DNA of 8,089 nt from Candidatus Poseidoniaceae archaeon. Lineage in GTDB: Archaea > Thermoplasmatota > Poseidoniia > Poseidoniales > Poseidoniaceae. Under the pieces are notes generated by a model. The model had not been told where the DNA came from and did not search any database. It saw only the letters and a list, made by a program, of their open reading frames with translations. Shown piece after piece: positions 7,301-8,089 of this stretch. The stretch lies in NCBI GenBank assembly GCA_013329925.1, contig DUJK01000189.1:1-8089 (forward strand), given 5' to 3'. Every line of letters starts with the position of its first letter. Position 1 is the stretch's first letter. The translations under genes were made by a program, and so were the position numbers.

Positions 7301-8089
7301 TCAATTGTGCTTGACCCAGTCATTACCATCCCAATAGTGATGGCTGCCATCACTCATCTTACGCCAAGTATAGCCAGACTCATCTGTCCATTGGTTGAGG
7401 ATTTGTAGTTGGCTTGGTGTTGCTTGCACAACAGAGTCATTGGTTGACTGTTCTGATGAATTGCCATAGCCATATTCTTTGATTTCTGGCTGTGAACTAG
7501 CACTACGTTTACGCAGCAACATAGTTACACCAAGAACTGCGATGATTACCGCAACAACTGCAATAATTATCATGTTTCTTCGTTGCTCATCTTCCTCTTT
7601 TTGTTTGGCTGCTGCTGCTTCAGCAGCTGCTTGAGCAACATCACCAACACCGTCACCATCACTATCGAGGGTTTCATTGGCATCGTTAGGGAATGCATCG
7701 GCATTGTCACCGACCATGTCGCCATCGGAATCTTGTGTTTCATTGGAATTATTTGGTGCCCAATCAGCATTATCGCCAACTCCATCTGAATCTGAATCCA
7801 TCGTTTCTGATGAATCATTAGGGAAAGCATCCGAGTTATCCCCCACTCCATCCATATCCGAATCAACTGTCTCTAAAGCATCATTAGGGAAAACATCGCC
7901 ATTATCCCCAACTCCATCACCATCACTGTCAATGGTTTCATTGGCGTCTGTAGGGAAAACATCGGCATTGTCACCGACCATATCACCATCCGTGTCTGCA
8001 CTTTCAGACGCATCATTTACTGCCCAATCCGAGTTGTCGCCCACTCCATCACCATCGGTATCCATGGTTTCTGTTGAATCATTAGGGAA
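7301..8089 (-). CDS. Membrane-anchored surface protein with TSP3-like calcium-binding repeats, C-terminal part
   Basis: The frame is open through the right edge, so the gene continues outside the window; the ATG at 8065 is internal to a repeat, since the eight codons before it (FPNDSTET) belong to the same repeat type. The visible 262 residues hold six full 22-residue repeats plus parts of two more, each starting DxDxDxVGDNxD, the Asp ladder of thrombospondin type 3 repeats that binds calcium. A short Ala/Glu/Lys-rich helix follows (AAAEAAAAKQKEEDEQRR), then a membrane helix (7511-7576, IIIAVVAVIIAVLGVTMLL) with RKR after it, a Ser/Gln-rich linker and a Trp-rich C-terminal motif in the cytoplasm. 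The basic residues after the helix predict repeats outside. I do not recognise a named gene; the extracellular N-terminal domains that would tell its function are missing. It is convergent with aspS, 9 bp apart. Confidence 0.88.
   Translation of the reverse strand, partial: FPNDSTETMDTDGDGVGDNSDWAVNDASESADTDGDMVGDNADVFPTDANETIDSDGDGVGDNGDVFPNDALETVDSDMDGVGDNSDAFPNDSSETMDSDSDGVGDNADWAPNNSNETQDSDGDMVGDNADAFPNDANETLDSDGDGVGDVAQAAAEAAAAKQKEEDEQRRNMIIIAVVAVIIAVLGVTMLLRKRSASSQPEIKEYGYGNSSEQSTNDSVVQATPSQLQILNQWTDESGYTWRKMSDGSHHYWDGNDWVKHN
7316..7393 (-). other. Trp-rich cytoplasmic C-terminal motif
   Basis: The last 30 or so residues carry W-T-D-E-S-G-Y-T-W-R, then M-S-D-G, then Y-W-D-G-N-D-W, with Trp spaced 8, 11 and 5 residues apart. 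The YWDGxxW ending resembles the short DUF2510-type motif found beside membrane helices in bacteria, and reads as a small folded beta unit. By topology it lies in the cytoplasm. Function unknown; the likeness is from memory, not from a search. Confidence 0.55.
7640..8089 (-). repeat. Tandem 66-bp (22-residue) TSP3-like repeat array with a four-unit higher-order period
   Basis: Six complete units and two partial ones, each 66 bp, follow the consensus D-S/T-D-G-D-x-V-G-D-N-x-D-x-F-P-N-D-x-x-E-T-x. Unit differences recur every fourth unit: DW-A-x-N in units 1 and 5, GDMVGD in units 2 and 6, GDGVGD in units 3 and 7, and FPNDS-T/S-ETM before units 1 and 5. At DNA level 8061-8089 matches 7797-7825 in 27 of 29 bases, 264 bp apart, and 22 bases starting at 7696 recur unchanged at 7960. 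The array runs off the right edge. Confidence 0.9.

Noticed and set aside
7570..7866. Repetitive open frames overlapping the TSP3 array on both strands
   Set aside because: The 66-bp repeat keeps alternative frames open; the Asp ladder with membrane helix and Trp-rich tail lies in the frame ending at 7301.
8063..8065. ATG at 8065 as the true start of the TSP3 protein
   Set aside because: The frame stays open to the window edge and encodes the same repeat upstream; no signal peptide follows the ATG, though the protein needs one for export.
7640..8089. CRISPR-like regular repeat
   Set aside because: Units are contiguous with no unique spacers and encode a coherent Asp-rich calcium-binding repeat.

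Overview
The window most resembles a planktonic marine euryarchaeon of the Poseidoniales (Marine Group II) type. This is inferred from gene content, not from a database search. The supporting features are an archaeal/eukaryotic-type aspartyl-tRNA synthetase, the end of a TrmI/Trm61-type tRNA (adenine-N1) methyltransferase, a bacterial-type S-adenosylmethionine synthetase, and two large surface proteins built from Ig-like or calcium-binding Asp-rich repeats with a single C-terminal membrane anchor. The DNA is moderately AT-rich and densely packed. I see no mobile element, CRISPR array, rRNA or tRNA.

Layout, left to right. (1) 1-312, plus strand: 3' end of a tRNA m1A methyltransferase gene cut by the window edge. 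(2) 313-4422, minus strand: a 1369-residue secreted, membrane-anchored protein whose stop codon abuts the methyltransferase stop codon. It has a signal peptide, about eight Ig-like (CARDB/NEW3-like) domains, an SGNH/GDSL-type hydrolase domain preceded by an Asn-rich linker, a transmembrane helix and a cytoplasmic zinc ribbon. (3) 4490-5734, minus strand: metK of the bacterial family, 67 bp upstream of the surface-protein gene and on the same strand. (4) 5735-5857: a very AT-rich divergent promoter region. (5) 5858-7291, plus strand: aspS. (6) 7301-8089, minus strand: C-terminal part of a surface protein with 22-residue thrombospondin-type-3-like repeats, a membrane helix and a Trp-rich cytoplasmic tail. 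Its 5' part lies beyond the right edge.

The housekeeping genes concern tRNA charging, tRNA methylation and the supply of the methyl donor S-adenosylmethionine, so trmI and metK are linked by substrate although they are not in one operon. The two surface proteins are the less ordinary content. Each has a large extracellular repeat region, one C-terminal membrane span with a basic stop-transfer sequence, and a small, probably folded cytoplasmic domain (a zinc ribbon in one, a Trp-rich motif in the other). The SGNH hydrolase domain appears to be inserted into the middle of an Ig-like domain, which is the most notable structural observation here.
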